Part shown: in pieces, positions 5,797 to 7,719 of the stretch
Numbering within the stretch: the stretch's first letter is position 1
Layout of the letters: the number at the start of each line of letters is the position of its first letter
Origin: Lentisphaeria bacterium
Lineage (GTDB): Bacteria > Verrucomicrobiota > Lentisphaeria > Victivallales > Victivallaceae
DNA: 7,719 nucleotides
Assembly (NCBI GenBank): GCA_900768515.1
Contig: CAAGDG010000116.1
Span: 1-7,719 of the forward strand
Reading direction: 5' to 3'
The notes under the pieces: model-generated
The model's input: only the letters and a program-made list of their open reading frames with translations
What the model was told of the DNA's origin: nothing
Databases searched by the model: none
Position numbers and translations under genes: made by a program

Positions 5797-6543
5797 ATGA
5801 ACTGTTTTTCCGGAAGAACGGCAATGATCACCGGCGGCGCATCCGGGATGGGCCTGCTCGCAGGACAGAAACTCGCCGAAGCCGGCGCCAACGTCGTCCT
5901 CTGCGACGTCAACGGGAAAGCACTGGAAGAGGCGGCCGCCGGAATCCGCGCCGCGGGCGGAAGCGTCCTGCCGCTGGTCGTGGACATCCGCAAATACCCC
6001 GAGGTCGAACAGGCCGAAAAACGGGCGGTCGAAACCTTCGGTGCGGTCGACATTCTGCTCAACTGCGCCGGCGGCATGTCCGGGCGCTGCTGCAACAACT
6101 ACGCCAGTTTCGAAAAACTGCCGATCGAAGTGATCGACTGGGGACTCGACGTCAATCTGCGCGGCGCAATCTACTGCTGCCGCGCCGTCCTCGCCGGAAT
6201 GATGGAACGCAAACGCGGCGTCATCATCAACTTCGGTTCTGTGACCGGGGAACAGGGCGGCGGCGGTCCCTCGCTCGATTACTCCGCGGAAAAGAGCGCC
6301 ATGAAGGGCATGACCAAGTCGCTGGCGATCCTCGGCGCTCCGTACAACGTCCGCGCCTGCTGTGTGATTCCCGGTCCGGTGCTGACCCGTCCCGCCATGG
6401 CCGGCATGAAGACGCTGCTCGGACGAGCGGCGGAACCGATCGAACTGGTCGACTTCATCCTCTATCTGTGTTCGGACAAGGCCGCCTTCATCACCGGCTC
6501 CTCCCACGTAATCGACGGCGGCAGACTTCTGCTTCAACCGTAA
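5797..6543 (+). CDS. Classical short-chain dehydrogenase/reductase (second SDR of the operon)
   Basis: A 248-residue SDR. The ATG at 5797 follows AAGGA (5783-5787) by 9 bases. The open frame further upstream overlaps the previous gene and has no Shine-Dalgarno sequence. Motifs are TGGASGMG (12-19), Asp37 after strand 2 (suggesting NAD), NCAG (89-92) in place of the usual NNAG, Ser148 (NFGSVTG), Tyr162 and Lys166 (YSAEK), IPGPVLT, and FITGSSHVIDGG near the C-terminus. The catalytic triad is complete. It shares with the first SDR the segment CC-x-AVLAGM-x-x-R-x-x-G-x-I-I-N, and part of this is identical in DNA over 20 bases (4344-4363 and 6184-6203). That suggests duplication followed by divergence, so the two probably act at different steps or on related substrates. 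A 56-base gap without obvious signals precedes the gene. Confidence 0.92.
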   Translation: MNCFSGRTAMITGGASGMGLLAGQKLAEAGANVVLCDVNGKALEEAAAGIRAAGGSVLPLVVDIRKYPEVEQAEKRAVETFGAVDILLNCAGGMSGRCCNNYASFEKLPIEVIDWGLDVNLRGAIYCCRAVLAGMMERKRGVIINFGSVTGEQGGGGPSLDYSAEKSAMKGMTKSLAILGAPYNVRACCVIPGPVLTRPAMAGMKTLLGRAAEPIELVDFILYLCSDKAAFITGSSHVIDGGRLLLQP

Positions 6544-6559
6544 CCCGAAGGGAACGATG

Positions 6560-7558
6560 ATGAAAAACCGTGCCGTCATCATGGAATCGGTCAGCAATGC
6601 GAGCTTCCGGGAGTGCGCGCTTCCGGAGCTGAAACCGGACCAGGTGCTGATCCGCAACTTTTACACGGTCGTCAGCGCGGGAACCGAACGGGCGTGGTCA
6701 ATGGACATGCCGAACGCCCACTCCAATTTTCCCTATACCCCCGGCTACTCCGGTTCCGGAGAGGTCGTGAAGGTCGGGTCCGACGTCACCCGCGTCAAAG
6801 TTGGCGACCGGGTGGTCGTCAACTGGGGAGGACACCAGCTCTATTCCGTGAAACCGGAAAACCTGGTTGTGATCCCGGAACCGGTCTCGATGCTGGATGC
6901 CGCATTCGCGCACATCGCCTCCTTCTCCTTCAACGGAGTGCGCAAGCTCCGCCTCGAAATCGGAGAGAGCGCCATGGTCGCGGGCCAGGGAATCCTCGGG
7001 GTATTCGCGCTTCAGGTCGCCGCGCTCAGCGGGGCGGTTCCGCTGCTCGCCGCCGACTGTTCGCCGGAACGCCGGGCGGTTGCGGAAACGCTCGGCGCCG
7101 ACGCGGTGCTCGATCCCCGGGCCGACGGATATTTCGACCGGATCCGGGAGCTGACCGGCGGCGAGGGGGTCCGGGCGGTGGTCGAAGTCACCGGCAACGC
7201 CGCCGCGTTGCAGCAGGCGCTCGAATATGTGGCGTGGGAGGGACGCATCGCGCTTCTCGGCTGCACCCGGGTTTCGGACGTGCCGATCGATTTCTACCGC
7301 GATATCCACAAGCGGGGGATCCAGCTTTTCGGCGCGCACACCTTCGCCCGCGCGAAGCAGGAGTCCGCGCCGCACCACTGGACCGAGCAGGATGATTACC
7401 GGGCGTTTCTGAAGCTGGTCGCAAACGGCAGGATGAAGGCCGGAGCGCTCGCCTCTCGGGTCGTCTCCCCCGAAAAAGCGCACGAGGTCTACCGGATGCT
7501 CGCGGAAGATCCGAATCCGCCGCTCGGAATCGTCTTCGACTGGACCCGTTTTGAATGA
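6560..7558 (+). CDS. MDR-superfamily dehydrogenase lacking zinc ligands (GTER-type)
   Basis: A protein of 332 residues from the ATG at 6560; the adjacent ATG at 6557 would give 333, and residue numbers here count from 6557. AAGGG at 6548-6552 gives 7 bases to the 6560 start and 4 to the other, so 6560 is preferred. The fold is a medium-chain dehydrogenase: a GroES-like domain (~1-120), then a Rossmann domain with GQGILG (143-148) and Asp167 closing strand 2. The usual catalytic-zinc Cys is replaced in VVSAGTERAW (38-47), and the His-Glu pair in PGYSGSGEV (62-70). The four-Cys structural-zinc loop is absent. GTER-type members, such as BchC-like enzymes and oxidoreductases of polysaccharide clusters, share the VSAGTER motif. 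It probably uses NAD(P) without metal. It follows the second SDR by only 13-16 bases, so it is likely part of the same pathway. Confidence 0.88.
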   Translation: MKNRAVIMESVSNASFRECALPELKPDQVLIRNFYTVVSAGTERAWSMDMPNAHSNFPYTPGYSGSGEVVKVGSDVTRVKVGDRVVVNWGGHQLYSVKPENLVVIPEPVSMLDAAFAHIASFSFNGVRKLRLEIGESAMVAGQGILGVFALQVAALSGAVPLLAADCSPERRAVAETLGADAVLDPRADGYFDRIRELTGGEGVRAVVEVTGNAAALQQALEYVAWEGRIALLGCTRVSDVPIDFYRDIHKRGIQLFGAHTFARAKQESAPHHWTEQDDYRAFLKLVANGRMKAGALASRVVSPEKAHEVYRMLAEDPNPPLGIVFDWTRFE

Positions 7559-7568
7559 GGTGCCCGCT

Positions 7569-7719
7569 GTGAGAAAAACAATTCCCCTCTTTCCCGTCGA
7601 ACCGGCGGAGGAAGTCGCGGCGGTTTCCGCCGAAATCCGGCGGCAGATCGACGCCGGCGTGATCCAGGGAGCGGTCGTCGCGGCGACCGGACTCCCCTGC
7701 CCGGCCGCATTCGGGAAAC
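7569..7719 (+). CDS. Start of a probable serine hydrolase (beta-lactamase/esterase fold), truncated by the window
   Basis: The frame opens at a GTG (7569) with TGAGGT (7556-7561) overlapping the stop of the previous gene and a 7-base spacer. It stays open to the right edge, giving 50 codons. The visible part, with VSAEIRRQIDAGVIQGAVVAA (in segments) and then AAFGK, resembles the N-terminus of class C beta-lactamase/EstB-like serine hydrolases, where a helix and a GxxxGAV-type strand precede the catalytic SxxK. The catalytic motifs would lie outside the window, so the family is tentative. Translational coupling to the MDR gene is likely. If correct, it could supply an ester- or amide-cleaving step that frees the operon's substrate. 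Confidence 0.5.
   Translation, partial: MRKTIPLFPVEPAEEVAAVSAEIRRQIDAGVIQGAVVAATGLPCPAAFGK

Noticed and set aside
5722..6657. Minus-strand open frame of 311 codons opposite the second SDR
   Set aside because: Mirror frame of a clear SDR gene; its His/Asp/Gly-rich translation shows no family signature.

Overview
The window is a GC-rich bacterial segment with tightly packed genes, mostly preceded by clear Shine-Dalgarno sequences. Organism: the mix of a RibBA fusion, a membrane-anchored YkuE/YaeI-type phosphoesterase, a short-linker LacI-family regulator and a carbohydrate-type operon of dehydrogenases would fit a Gram-negative bacterium. A PVC-group lineage such as the Lentisphaerota (Victivallis-like) is my best guess, from general impression only and with low confidence. 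I saw no tRNA, rRNA, CRISPR array, insertion sequence or phage gene.

Layout. (1) Positions 1-776 hold the 3' part of ribBA (riboflavin synthesis), cut by the window edge. (2) A 94-base gap contains a perfect 10-bp GC-rich hairpin. (3) Positions 871-2004 encode a membrane-anchored metallophosphoesterase on the plus strand. (4) Positions 2011-2979, minus strand, encode a LacI/GalR-family regulator that ends only 6 bases from the phosphoesterase stop. (5) A 183-base AT-richer divergent intergenic region (2980-3162) carries a near-perfect 16-bp palindrome and candidate promoters. (6) From 3163 to the right edge runs a plus-strand operon: a type I 3-dehydroquinate dehydratase-like protein, a classical SDR, an extended SDR (epimerase/dehydratase type), a second classical SDR, an MDR-family dehydrogenase without zinc ligands, and the first 50 codons of what looks like a beta-lactamase-fold serine hydrolase or esterase. 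Intergenic gaps in the operon are 29, 5, 56, 13-16 and 10 bases, so one transcript is likely.

How it fits together. The LacI-type repressor divides the window. To its left are housekeeping-type genes. To its right is what looks like an inducible catabolic or sugar-modification operon, made of a Schiff-base lyase/aldolase-like enzyme, four NAD(P)-dependent oxidoreductases and a possible ester hydrolase. The lyase keeps the catalytic His/Lys pair of type I dehydroquinases but changes several substrate-contacting residues, and the MDR lacks the metal site of ordinary alcohol dehydrogenases. The substrate is therefore probably neither plain dehydroquinate nor a simple alcohol. This operon is the part of the window most likely to represent an undescribed pathway; its substrate cannot be read from the sequence.
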